From NCBI RefSeq assembly GCF_020829595.1, contig NZ_JAIVFW010000002.1:124001-188000 (forward strand): a DNA stretch of 64,000 nt, given 5' to 3'. This DNA is from Nostoc sp. CHAB 5844. GTDB lineage: Bacteria; Cyanobacteriota; Cyanobacteriia; Cyanobacteriales; Nostocaceae. Below are positions 27,516 to 36,064 of this stretch, piece by piece (the first letter of the stretch is position 1; the number at the start of each line of letters is the position of its first letter). Below the pieces are notes generated by a model. The model saw nothing but the letters and a program-made list of their open reading frames with translations, made no database searches and was not told the origin of the DNA. Made by a program: the position numbers and the translations under genes.

Positions 27516-27998
27516 CCTACACCACATAAAGCCAATCGCACACCACAGACTTACACCTGCCCTGAAAGTTAACTAAAATCATCCAGTTCCCCAAATATTC
27601 ATTCCAAAACGGCTCACCATCAGCCACGCCGACTTTATCGCTCCACTGACAAAACCTTTGAGGATGATTGCCGGGATCGTTTTGGTTACAGCCGCCGCGA
27701 GCCTGATCTTTTCATGGATGCGGCGGCTGTTTTTGATAACTTGGTTGAAAAATGTATGCGTGAGCAAAAACTGAGAAGATCTTGAGTAGTTTTTGACTTG
27801 AAATGAGCAAATATTGCGTAGTTTTTGGTCTAAAAAGTGAGTAATGAACTAGTGCAAACTACGGTTGTGAGTTTTGGAAGTCATAGCTCTTCTCAACTCC
27901 AAAATAGGCACAGGAGAAAGTGATTTGGGGAACACTGAGTTCTGGAGTAAATCGCTACAAAAACCTATCTGTAAGTCAAATCATCGGGAGTAAACGAC
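27516..27998. other. Junction DNA between transposase fragment and RTX-like gene
   Basis: One plus-strand frame near 27592-27773 reads as a membrane-protein tail (MIAGIVLVTAAASLIFSWMR) with no start, probably an unrelated remnant; its GC content is higher than the surroundings. A hairpin rich in GCCGCCG/CGGCGGC lies at about 27694-27730. The promoter of the next gene should be in 27800-27980. Confidence 0.4.
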
Positions 27999-29399
27999 AT
28001 GGCTATCATCATCGGCGCATTCAACGGGGCAAAGATAAAAGGCAAAGACAATGAAAAGAACCATATATCAATTCTTGGTAATGGGAATAGCATCGACGGA
28101 GGAGCTAACCGGGAAAATTACATTTACTCGCGAGGGATCACAAATGTACTAAGTGGGGGGAATACGGATGACCTATTGGTTTCGTTCGGTTTTGGAAATC
28201 GACTTCAAGGCTTAGACGGCAATGACAAGCTATTCTCGGCAGGAGACCGCAATATTCTCTTCGGTCATCGAAATGACGATGTTCTGGTTTCATCTGGTGC
28301 GAGGAATAATCTCTTCGGTGGAGATAATAAAGATCTTTTAGTTTCATTTGGAGAGCAAAACAGTCTTGACGGCGGTAGCGGCGACGATACTCTAGTGTCA
28401 TTTGGCAATCAAAATACACTCACTGGCGGCCCTGGCGATGACACTTTGATCGCAGTTGGCAACCAGAACAAAATCGTCAGCGGCGGCAATGCTGATCTGA
28501 TAATTGCGTTGGGCAACGGAAATAAGATCGATGGAGAAGCCGTAGATTTTATTGGTATTAATGTGGTTGCTGCTGGTAATGGTAACCAACTTGGTGGCGG
28601 TCTTGGTGATGATCGATTACTGGCATCAGGCGATAAAAACCTGATCCTGGGAAACGCTGGCAACGATGAACTCATCCTGACTTCAGGCATCGGCAACGTC
28701 CTCTACGGCGGGGAAGGGAGAGATACTTACTCTGTTTCTGGTGGTGGCACCCTTTTTATCGAGACTGTTGACTCGTATTTAGCATCTGGTGATTCCTTCT
28801 TCGAGCGGCAAGGGAACACCATTGTCATCGATCCCGATGATGTCAGCAAAACAATCTTCCTTCCATCAGACTCGAATGTGGAGGTCTTGTTTGGTGAAGG
28901 GATTGATAGTACACAGGTAAACTTCGCAATTGCTCCCGACACTATACAGACAGATTTCCACGCACTTGAGGATGTTTCTAGTGCAGTCAACTCACTGACG
29001 TTGAGAGACTTCGGAATCGATAGCGATATCCTCTTGGACTCGTTAGAGAACTTACAGGAAACCTCGACGACCGACCTGCTTGTGGCCCAAAGCCAACTTA
29101 TCGATCTGGTTCAAACGACGGGAAGCTTTGGGAGCAGCCAGCAGATTGACTCGCTCCTAGCCCAGTTCCAGTCATTTTCTGATAGGAACTTACAGGAAAC
29201 CTCGACGACCGACCTGCTTGTGGCCCAAAGCCAACTTATCGATCTGGTTCAAACGACGGGAAGCTTTGGGAGCAGCGAGCGGATTGACCTCTATCTCAAC
29301 CAGTCCCTTCCTTTTCCCGACACAATCAGTCTGAGAGACGACCTTTCTGCTCATCATGAATTGCGGCTTCAACAATCTGTATGGGTAGCAGACATTTAA
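27999..29399 (+). CDS. RTX-like calcium-binding repeat protein
   Basis: Encodes 466 residues, preceded by GGGAG as ribosome site. Residues about 25-245 are degenerate nine- and eighteen-residue beta-roll repeats (GGSGDDTLVSFGNQNTLTGG, GGPGDDTLIAVGNQN, LGDDRLLASGDKN), close to the RTX GGxGxDxxx unit that binds Ca2+. Every second unit carries an unusual FGNQN/GNGN turn. A non-repeat region follows, then a perfect 91-bp internal duplication. No N-terminal signal peptide is seen; RTX proteins are exported by type I secretion, whose C-terminal signal could be present, but no exporter is nearby. Composition and location in an IS-bounded segment suggest transfer. Confidence 0.72.
   Translation: MAIIIGAFNGAKIKGKDNEKNHISILGNGNSIDGGANRENYIYSRGITNVLSGGNTDDLLVSFGFGNRLQGLDGNDKLFSAGDRNILFGHRNDDVLVSSGARNNLFGGDNKDLLVSFGEQNSLDGGSGDDTLVSFGNQNTLTGGPGDDTLIAVGNQNKIVSGGNADLIIALGNGNKIDGEAVDFIGINVVAAGNGNQLGGGLGDDRLLASGDKNLILGNAGNDELILTSGIGNVLYGGEGRDTYSVSGGGTLFIETVDSYLASGDSFFERQGNTIVIDPDDVSKTIFLPSDSNVEVLFGEGIDSTQVNFAIAPDTIQTDFHALEDVSSAVNSLTLRDFGIDSDILLDSLENLQETSTTDLLVAQSQLIDLVQTTGSFGSSQQIDSLLAQFQSFSDRNLQETSTTDLLVAQSQLIDLVQTTGSFGSSERIDLYLNQSLPFPDTISLRDDLSAHHELRLQQSVWVADI
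29048..29276 (+). repeat. 91-bp perfect direct repeat inside the RTX-like gene
   Basis: Copies at 29048-29138 and 29186-29276 are identical, 138 bp apart (46 codons, in frame), encoding NLQETSTTDLLVAQSQLIDL and ten further residues twice. Identity at all codon positions implies a recent duplication or gene conversion. Confidence 0.9.
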
Positions 29400-29678
29400 G
29401 CTACTATCAATCAGGACTGTCACCGACTGGCACAATCGTATTGCCCATTTCAACAAGGAGCAAAAGCAGGTCTGATCGCAAATTGTTGATTGACCAATTG
29501 AGGAAGAGCTGGCGATGCTGTGCGTCAGGGCAAACTAAACTGTTTAGTTTAATAACCAAGCAAAACCATAGACGTTTCTCTTTCTTCTTCCACTCTTTGT
29601 TGGGATACTATCAATCAATACTTGGTGGAGCGATCGCATTGTGCCAGTTGCGTAAGTCCTATATATATTAGATAGACT

Positions 29679-30062
29679 TCATCCGTTTTCTGGTTCGCAA
29701 AAAGTAATGCACACACCAGCTACATCAATAATTGCAAACTCCTTCATTCCCCAAGATTTTGTTTGCAATTGACCATTCGGATGAATCATTTGTCCACCAT
29801 GTGCTTGAAATTCCTGATATAATTGCTCAATACCATCAACTTGGATGCGAAAGGTTGTCCATTCTGCAAGATATTGATCGTCATTTTTTAGCAGAAAAAT
29901 TTCTGCTGAGTCGCGTTTGACAACCGCCATAGTGATTGGATTGCCTTCTTTATGAATTAATCTAAAGCCAAGCTGTTGTTCGTAAAAAGTGATAGATTTT
30001 TCTAAATCATTACCAGCCGGAATCATGGGGCTGATGTTTTTTAGTACAGGCAATTTACTCAT
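29679..30062 (-). CDS. VOC/glyoxalase-family protein
   Basis: Encodes 127 residues of a vicinal-oxygen-chelate fold protein: NISPMIPAGNDLEKSITFYE, QQLGFRLIHKEG, then the second half FRIQVDGIEQLYQEF and FAIIDVAGVCITFCEP. Metal ligands of classical glyoxalase are not all evident (the first His is replaced), so the activity could be binding or resistance rather than catalysis. It ends 4 bp from the downstream large gene on the same strand and is probably cotranscribed. Confidence 0.82.
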   Translation of the reverse strand: MSKLPVLKNISPMIPAGNDLEKSITFYEQQLGFRLIHKEGNPITMAVVKRDSAEIFLLKNDDQYLAEWTTFRIQVDGIEQLYQEFQAHGGQMIHPNGQLQTKSWGMKEFAIIDVAGVCITFCEPENG

Positions 30063-30066
30063 AAAC

Positions 30067-32121
30067 TCATCCTCTAGTTTGGCTTTGCTGTACTTGCTGT
30101 AGTACTTGCTCGAAACTTGTTGCAGGTGCTAAACATTTCAAGCCTTGGCAAACTAAGGCGATGCTTCCTTCTGGTAAATTCGAGACAACACTAAACGCCG
30201 CCACAGGTAAATACTGCGGAATGAAAGATTGAATTAGCTCGGTGGTGCTGCGAATCAACGTAGAGTTACGATACCAATCCAAAGCTGTGAATAAACTGGG
30301 GCATGCTTGGGGAGCGCTACTCATGACACTTCTAAAAGCTTTTAAGCCTTGTTCGGCTAAATCAAGATAATGCAGATTATCAGTGAGCAGAGCCAACCGC
30401 ACAAGATTTGCGATCGCCACTCCATTAGCCGAAGGTGTAGCATTATCTGCATAGCTGCGTTCGCGCACAATTAATTCCTGACTGGCATCACTGGATGTGT
30501 TATAATATCCGCCTAGTTCTACACTCCAGAGAAATTCGTCGAATTCTTCTTGGATGGCGATCGCTTTTTCCAACCATTGTTTCTGCTCTGGGCTACAAGC
30601 TTGTAAATCCAGTAACGCTTTAATAAACAAGGCGTAGTCTTCAGACTGCGCTAACACCGTCGCTTCACCTTGGTAATTCAGCCTGTGGAAACGTCCATCC
30701 ACAAACTGATGCTCCAGAATAAAGTTAGCGGCTCTTGCTGCTAATTCCAAATACAAAGGTTCTTGGAATACACCATATGCTCTGGCTAACCCAGAAATCA
30801 TCAAGCTATTCCAAGCCACAATCATTTTTGTATCTGTCACCGAGGGGATGCGGCCAGGCCAATTATGCGTTTTGGCTTCTTGATTGTTACGCGCTGGCCG
30901 AAAAGTCTTTAATGATTCTGGTGTATTACCATAACGAGCCGTAAATAGTTTAGCTAATGCAGTTTCTAGTTCTGCACTCAATTGCCCTGCATTACTTCTT
31001 TGCAGGACATTCAGCCCTTCAAAGTTCCCCTGTGAACTAACTGTAAACTCTTGTTGTAATTTCGTTAGTTCTTCTGCTGTTAACAGCTGTTCTAGTTCGC
31101 TGTAACTCCACACATAAAAAGCCCCTTCTTCTGGCTCGGCTGCATCAGCACTAGTGAAACTATCTGCATCTTGAGCAGCGTAAAAGTACCCTTCTGGTGA
31201 GGTCATTTCACGTTGTAGCCATTGTACAGTCCCCGCGATCGCTCTAGCAAAAGCAGGTTCTTGGATACCCGCGCTCCATAAATTCGCCAGATACTCTACA
31301 ATCTGGCCATTATCATAAAGCATCTTTTCAAAATGAGGCACTGTCCAAGTGGGATCAACAGTGTAGCGATGAAACCCGCCTCCCACATGGTCATAAATCC
31401 CACCCAGTGCTAAATCTAGTCCCCGCTGAGTACAAATTTGCTTACCATCATACCGAGATGGCAAATTAAACCGAGTTCCCCGCAGTGCTAACTCTGCATA
31501 GGGAATCATCGGGAAACTATTACCGTATTGATTAGAAGTAATGATCCCGGTGCTAGTTTCCCAACCTTTGCCAAGTAATTCATTTTCTGGAACTTCATGG
31601 GGATCGCTTTGCAATACCGCAGAGGTGAGCAGCGAGTCTAAAATTACTGCTTTGCGTTGACGCAAGTCTTCTTTTTCTGTGTCGTAGTAACGTCGCAGAG
31701 CTTGCAACACTTGCAAAAAACCGGGACGACCGTAGCGAGGCTCTACAGGAAAGTACGTCCCAGCGTAAAAAGGCACCAAATCATCTGGTGAAAGAAAGAC
31801 ATTTAAAGGCCAACCACCTTGACCGCTCATCATCTGCAACGCTTGCATATAAATGCTGTCGATGTCTGGCCTTTCTTCTCTGTCTACCTTGATAGGCAGA
31901 AAATTAGTATTCATGTAATCAGCGATCGCAGCATCAGAAAAAGCCTCACTTTCCATCACAGTACACCAGTGGCAACTGGAGTAACCAATCGAAAGAAAGA
32001 TCGGCTGATTTTCTGCCCTTGCAGTCGCAAGAGCTTCATCACACCAAGGCCACCAATCAATCGGATTTTCGGCGTGTTTACGCAGGTAGAGACTCTTGGC
32101 TTGGGCAAGGCGATTAGTCAT
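30067..32121 (-). CDS. YyaL-like thioredoxin-domain protein (DUF255)
   Basis: Encodes 684 residues. The N-terminal thioredoxin-like domain (about 1-165) starts NRLAQAKSLYLRKHAENPID and has SIGYSSCHWCTVM with a CxxC pair, then GGWPLNVFLSP. The remainder is an alpha/alpha six-barrel like N-acylglucosamine 2-epimerases (GGGFHRYTVDPTWTVPHFEK, YFYAAQDADS, YADNATPSANG). This is the SPATA20/YyaL family, conserved from bacteria to humans; its reaction is not established. Length is normal and the gene appears intact. Confidence 0.92.
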   Translation of the reverse strand: MTNRLAQAKSLYLRKHAENPIDWWPWCDEALATARAENQPIFLSIGYSSCHWCTVMESEAFSDAAIADYMNTNFLPIKVDREERPDIDSIYMQALQMMSGQGGWPLNVFLSPDDLVPFYAGTYFPVEPRYGRPGFLQVLQALRRYYDTEKEDLRQRKAVILDSLLTSAVLQSDPHEVPENELLGKGWETSTGIITSNQYGNSFPMIPYAELALRGTRFNLPSRYDGKQICTQRGLDLALGGIYDHVGGGFHRYTVDPTWTVPHFEKMLYDNGQIVEYLANLWSAGIQEPAFARAIAGTVQWLQREMTSPEGYFYAAQDADSFTSADAAEPEEGAFYVWSYSELEQLLTAEELTKLQQEFTVSSQGNFEGLNVLQRSNAGQLSAELETALAKLFTARYGNTPESLKTFRPARNNQEAKTHNWPGRIPSVTDTKMIVAWNSLMISGLARAYGVFQEPLYLELAARAANFILEHQFVDGRFHRLNYQGEATVLAQSEDYALFIKALLDLQACSPEQKQWLEKAIAIQEEFDEFLWSVELGGYYNTSSDASQELIVRERSYADNATPSANGVAIANLVRLALLTDNLHYLDLAEQGLKAFRSVMSSAPQACPSLFTALDWYRNSTLIRSTTELIQSFIPQYLPVAAFSVVSNLPEGSIALVCQGLKCLAPATSFEQVLQQVQQSQTRG

Positions 32122-33156
32122 GATCTTATTGTGTGAGGATAGATGCCTTCTTTGCCCAGTCTACCTTCTGAATGTGTGAGTCGAAATTACTCCTTACATA
32201 AAAAAACAAAACTCCACTAGTACCGCTACGCGGAAGTCAAAAGTCAAAAGTGAGCCACTGCGGTGGACGGGTTTCCCGGCATAAAGGAGACAGTGCCGTG
32301 GTGAGGCAGTGCGTTGGGCGGCTTTGCCGACAGTCACGCAACTGCCGAAAGGGTTTCCCGACAGTCGCGCAACTGTCGTCAAGTGGCGTTAGCGTAGCGT
32401 TAGCGACGTAGGAGCGTCACCCAAAGGGTCAAAAGTCAAAAGAATTGTATTCTGGGCTTTTGCGCCATTTTGAATGGTATGTCTATTTACGCCGTGCTGT
32501 ACTAGAGAGTTACACCGAAGGCTTTCAACAATCAGGCTATGACAGCGTCTAAGAACAGTCGAAAAGTTAATAAAATAACCATTCTTACTTTTGCCTTGTT
32601 TGATTAGGGCAAAGAGCGCCACAGAAAACTGATGATTGTTGTTGATGTTTCTGGTGCAGGTGATTGAACCTTTGCTTGAATTTTTGTATTGTAGTTAATT
32701 CCTGCTATCAGATGGAGCAAGAAAGTGATGATGGCGGCTTGCACAAGTTTTTCGAGCATGGCAGGTCTCCCTCAAGTGATAGCATTGCAACAAGTAAAAT
32801 CCGTTTTTTAAATGAATACACCCCGTACGAATAAATTTCCGAATTTGCCGGGATTTTCTGGACATTTGTCATGGTAATAGTAAATAAACCTTGACAAAAT
32901 GCAAATTTATCGCTAGGACAACGCTTATTAGATAGTATGGCAGTTCCATTGTCAGAGTGAGCGGCGGTTATATTTTGTAATTGAGCCTCTCTCTGCAAGC
33001 AAAGCCATGTTCGTTGACGCTTTTCCTTATAGAAAGTGCCTGAGTTACGATTTACATCTGCCAAATCTCAGAGAAAATTAGCTGTCTTAGGACTGACGAC
33101 AGCCATTAGCCCTTGTCATCGATAAAATAGATGTAAATAAGCTACAAGAACGCTGC
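32122..33156. other. Gene-free kilobase upstream of clpP
   Basis: Contains a GC-rich repeat block (32222-32420), a tail-like frame near 32450-32550 (YLRRAVLESYTEGFQQSGYD then stop) that looks like a gene remnant with no start, and AT-rich DNA to clpP. Minus-strand frames at 32389-32622 and 32708-33064 have no recognisable features and are not called. The clpP promoter lies at the right end. Confidence 0.45.
32222..32420. repeat. GC-rich dispersed repeat block
   Basis: Modules GGTGGACGGGTTTCCCGGCA, CGGCTTTGCCGACAGTC and GGGTTTCCCGACAGTCGCGC recur from the Uma2 insertion and other GC-rich blocks; the first also occurs at 62517. Flanked by AAGTCAAAAGT heptamer-type repeats on both sides. Confidence 0.7.
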
Positions 33157-33762
33157 ATGATTCCTATCGTTATTGAACAATCGGGTCGAGGCGAACGCGC
33201 CTTTGATATCTACTCACGACTGTTGCGTGAGCGGATTATCTTCTTGGGTCAGCAGATTGACAGCAACTTAGCTAACTTGATAGTTGCTCAAATGCTGTTC
33301 TTAGATGCAGAAGACCCGGAAAAAGACATTTATATGTACATTAATTCCCCTGGCGGTTCGGTAACTGCTGGTATGGGTATTTTTGACACTATGAAGCATA
33401 TCCGTCCAGATGTCTGTACCATTTGTACCGGATTAGCAGCAAGTATGGGAGCTTTTCTCCTCAGTGCTGGTGCTAAAGGTAAGCGGATGAGTCTACCCCA
33501 TTCTCGAATTATGATTCACCAACCTTTAGGCGGCGCACAAGGCCAAGCAACTGACATTGAAATTCAAGCGCGGGAAATTTTGTATCACAAGAAGCGACTC
33601 AACGATTTTCTCGCCGACCACACTGGTCAGCCCATCGAGCGCATCGCAGAAGACACCGAACGCGATTTCTTCATGTCACCCGATGAAGCCAGAGAATACG
33701 GCTTGATTGACCAAGTGATTGACCGTCACGCTGCTGGTAGCCGTCCGATGGCGGTTGTTTAG
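33157..33762 (+). CDS. clpP: ATP-dependent Clp protease proteolytic subunit
   Basis: Encodes 201 residues of the serine peptidase that forms the ClpP double ring. The catalytic triad is visible: Ser in [14 protein letters not shown] (about residue 98), His in [11 protein letters not shown] (about 123), Asp near DRDFFM-like [12 protein letters not shown] (about 170). Start [20 protein letters not shown] is the conserved processed form. Cyanobacteria have several ClpP paralogs; this one is catalytically complete and may partner with the ClpC at 14.5 kb. Not clustered with clpX here. Confidence 0.95.
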   Translation: MIPIVIEQSGRGERAFDIYSRLLRERIIFLGQQIDSNLANLIVAQMLFLDAEDPEKDIYMYINSPGGSVTAGMGIFDTMKHIRPDVCTICTGLAASMGAFLLSAGAKGKRMSLPHSRIMIHQPLGGAQGQATDIEIQAREILYHKKRLNDFLADHTGQPIERIAEDTERDFFMSPDEAREYGLIDQVIDRHAAGSRPMAVV

Positions 33763-33800
33763 TCATTGGTCAGTGGTCATTTGTCATTAGTTATAAAAAA

Positions 33801-33831
33801 ACTACCCCGTCTGTTTACACAGCGGGGTAGT
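33801..33831 (-). terminator. Hairpin terminator between convergent genes
   Basis: ACTACCCCGCT/AGCGGGGTAGT stems around a short loop. Seven T residues follow on the minus strand, so it terminates the minus-strand gene; for clpP on the plus strand only TTCATATATA follows. Confidence 0.88.
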
Positions 33832-34038
33832 TCATATATAAGTAGATTTTTCTTCAGGCGTGGGTTGCGATTCAAGGTATTTGAGAAATTCTAGTAATTC
33901 TGCTTCAGTTAATAAATGGCGCGATCGCTTACCATAAGTTTTAATCAGATAATCTCGTCCCCACTCTACACTTAAACCTAAACGCTGCATTTGGGCATCA
34001 GTTTTATCTATTAACTCAGATAAATTTACTGGATTCAT
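33832..34038 (-). CDS. Small protein homologous to the C-terminus of its neighbour
   Basis: Encodes 68 residues (VNLSELIDKTDAQMQRLGLS, YLIKTYGKRSRHLLTEAELL, EFLKYLESQP). It is about 60% similar to the last 65 residues of the protein at 34115-34963, which lies directly upstream on the same strand. This is a small helical domain, frequent in cyanobacteria, with no known function to me. A tandem duplication that kept only the C-terminal module is the simplest origin. Confidence 0.8.
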   Translation of the reverse strand: MNPVNLSELIDKTDAQMQRLGLSVEWGRDYLIKTYGKRSRHLLTEAELLEFLKYLESQPTPEEKSTYI

Positions 34039-34114
34039 AATCTTTTAATTATTAATAAGTCCACATCATTAGTCATTTGTCCTCACCAATAACAAAGAAC
34101 AAATGACTAATTCA

Positions 34115-34963
34115 TCAAAACCCCGCTATGGGATCAGGTTGAGATTGCAGGTATTGTAAAAAACTGTGCAATTCTTCTTCAGTAAGTAAAGTTCGGCCTC
34201 GCTTATTATAGGTTTTAATTAGATGTTCTCTTCCTTGTTCTGGTGTCCAGCCTAAACGTTGTAGCTCCACATCAGTTTTGGCAATCACATCAGATAAATC
34301 AACTGGTTCAGCTTTCTTTTTTCTCTTATTGGTTCCTGTTGGAGTAGCGGTAGTTTCGGAAGAACTATAATTGCGGGGTGTAAATGGTGTGACATTACTA
34401 GCAGTCATCCCTGAAAAAGTTGGAGTTTCTGGTTGATGACTTTCGATTTCCAAATTATCCGCAGGGGGAGCAAACGCTGGTTCTCGGCTAGTGGTCAAAG
34501 GCAAATTGGGACTTAAATCTGGACTATAAATATCGCTTGTAGTTGTATTTAGTGTATCAGTAGAAAATAAATCAGGTTCCATATTTTTACTACTAGAAGA
34601 TGCTAAAGGTATTTCAGCTTTACTTGTAGCTATTTCCAAATCCTGATCTTTTGTAGGTAAAGAAGCGGATTCACGTACATCCACTTTTGTGTTAACGGCT
34701 GGATTTTGCTGTGCTGTAATTGTTGCTTTAGGAGATGATTCAGCCTGTGTTTGTGGCGAAGTTGTAACACCCAAAACCATCAGCGCTCTTGTTCGGGCAT
34801 TATCTTCTGCAACTTCTACGGTTTCTGCTGCTGCTAACCCAGTAGCACGAGTTACACCGTCAATTTGCACACTGGCCCGAACAACATATTTGCCTTGAAA
34901 AATGTCTACTAATTCCGAAATCAAACTGCCGTTGGGATACAAGCTCTGAAATTGAGCCAACAT
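34115..34963 (-). CDS. Cyanobacterial two-domain protein of unknown function
   Basis: Encodes 282 residues. The N-terminal domain (1-67) reads MLAQFQSLYPNGSLISELVD, GKYVVRASVQIDGVTRATGL, with AEDNARTRALMVLGV, which resembles DRBM/Rad52-like small alpha-beta folds. A 140-residue Ser/Thr/Pro-rich linker without structure follows, and the C-terminal 65 residues form the helical module (LSDVIAKTDVELQRLGWTPE, TYNKRGRTLLTEEELHSFLQ) that is repeated in the next gene. The layout suggests a nucleic-acid or single-strand-binding accessory protein, but I cannot establish a function. Confidence 0.75.
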   Translation of the reverse strand: MLAQFQSLYPNGSLISELVDIFQGKYVVRASVQIDGVTRATGLAAAETVEVAEDNARTRALMVLGVTTSPQTQAESSPKATITAQQNPAVNTKVDVRESASLPTKDQDLEIATSKAEIPLASSSSKNMEPDLFSTDTLNTTTSDIYSPDLSPNLPLTTSREPAFAPPADNLEIESHQPETPTFSGMTASNVTPFTPRNYSSSETTATPTGTNKRKKKAEPVDLSDVIAKTDVELQRLGWTPEQGREHLIKTYNKRGRTLLTEEELHSFLQYLQSQPDPIAGF

Positions 34964-35019
34964 AATACTGTCACCAAAATCTAATGTCTGCTAAATCACG
35001 GGGTTAATTTTATCCACAT

Positions 35020-35141
35020 CAGGACTTATACACAAAGATTGTCTGTTGAGACCGAGTTTAAGGGTGTGAGGGTTTTGAAGACCTACACCCCTACACCCTT
35101 GCTCAAACCCTTGATTTTTCGTTTTCATGCGGGAGTCCTAA
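35020..35141. repeat. MITE-like element with AGGACT/AGTCCT ends
   Basis: About 120 bp from CAGGACTTATACAC to GCGGGAGTCCTAAC, with a central GGGTGTGAGGGTTTT and TACACCCCTACACCC pair that can fold. A degraded relative with GTGTAAGGGGCTT and GAATTTTCGTTTTCTTGCG lies at 49280-49390. Confidence 0.55.
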
Positions 35142-35309
35142 CTTTCTGTTGCTCATCCAAGTTTGAGAAATTTGCAACTGTAGTGGGAGATAACTGAGTT
35201 TGTCCACAGTGAATCTATGGAAATATTTTAATTTTAAGACTCTAATTCCTTTGTGAGCAGAGAAAAATATAATTAAATCTAAGTTTTAGCAAGATTTATT
35301 GATTACCCA

Positions 35310-35462
35310 ATGCGATCGCCATCTAAAACTACCACAGCACCCTCATGCCAAGTTTTCTGGTATTTTAAAATTCAAGGTAATAATTGTGCTGTATTTGTGT
35401 GTTGTAATTGTGGCAGTAACTATTTTTTCCCGAAATTATTCATGACTGCCCATATTAGCTAG
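35310..35462 (+). CDS. Possible 50-residue cysteine-rich small protein
   Basis: ATG at 35310 opens 50 codons: MRSPSKTTTAPSCQVFWYFK, then a CAVFVCCNCGSNYFF segment with a CCNC zinc-knuckle-like motif. It lies in an otherwise gene-free kilobase. There is no clear ribosome site, so it could be chance or a remnant of a zinc-ribbon protein. I report it as a candidate only. Confidence 0.3.
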   Translation: MRSPSKTTTAPSCQVFWYFKIQGNNCAVFVCCNCGSNYFFPKLFMTAHIS

Positions 35463-36064
35463 GTGATCTCACCTTCAATGCTATACTATTTACCTAATTC
35501 TCTATCTAGAATTATTTCCTGGAAGTACGCTCTAAATCTACAATAATGGAGATAAGGTTCGCCCTCACTGCTTGTATAACTGCTGGTCTAATTGTTACCG
35601 ATTCTACAGATGGGAAAATTAGGTTTATCGGCAGTTTCTCCTAGTTAAAAATCAGAGTCTGATGGCGTAAAAGCACCTTCAAGCTAGACAATCAAACACC
35701 TGTGGTTTTTCCTACTTAGCGCTTTTGGGCAGTGTGGAGAGTAATCCTAAGACAGCCTCTTAAAAACCCTTCGCGTAATTACTTAGTAGGTAAAACCCCC
35801 TTATCAGGCGTACTTTATCAGTTTGGTTAGATGAAGGGGCAAAAAAGCGCAAGCTAACTCTGAAATGGTCGTGCAGTGAGAAGTTCCAAGATTTCGGGAG
35901 TGGCTTTATCTCAAGGTAGGTTGACTTCCTCGGCGCGGAACTTCACAGAACCATGCCTCAAGGCAATTCGTTTCCAGTGAGTTATTGTCTGTAGGCCGTG
36001 AGGGTATACAGAAAAGAACCAGATTAAACCAACATGATGTTTTGACCAAAGGTCGGTTCACTGC
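35463..36064. other. Long leader upstream of rnr with secondary-structure potential
   Basis: No gene. Complementary segments GTGAGAAGTTCC (near 35876) and GGAACTTCAC (near 35938) and a hairpin TGCCTCAAGGCA (near 35955) suggest a structured RNA or long 5' leader of the RNase gene. Base composition is more balanced than in typical spacers here. I do not recognise a known RNA family (it is not RNase P RNA, tmRNA or a tRNA by eye). Confidence 0.35.

Larger units (their letters stand above)
26986..29661. mobile_element. IS-like segment with about 30-bp inverted ends and non-IS cargo
   Basis: The left end TAGGACTTACACAACTGGCA (continuing CAATGCGATCGCT) and the complement of the right end (TAGGACTTACGCAACTGGCA, same continuation) match over about 32 bp, and GATAGTA recurs inside both. 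Just inside the left end is the start of an IS701-like transposase, but its C-terminal part is absent. Instead 1.4 kb coding for an RTX-like protein is present. It looks like an IS that lost its centre and picked up other DNA. Confidence 0.6.

Noticed and set aside
27999-29399. Complete type I secretion locus
   Set aside because: Only the RTX-like substrate is present; no ABC exporter or membrane-fusion gene lies nearby.
29381-29671. 96-codon plus-strand frame at the right IS end
   Set aside because: It runs through the terminal inverted repeat and shows no transposase motif.
32389-33064. Two minus-strand frames upstream of clpP
   Set aside because: One is built from a GC-rich repeat; neither has a plausible protein composition.
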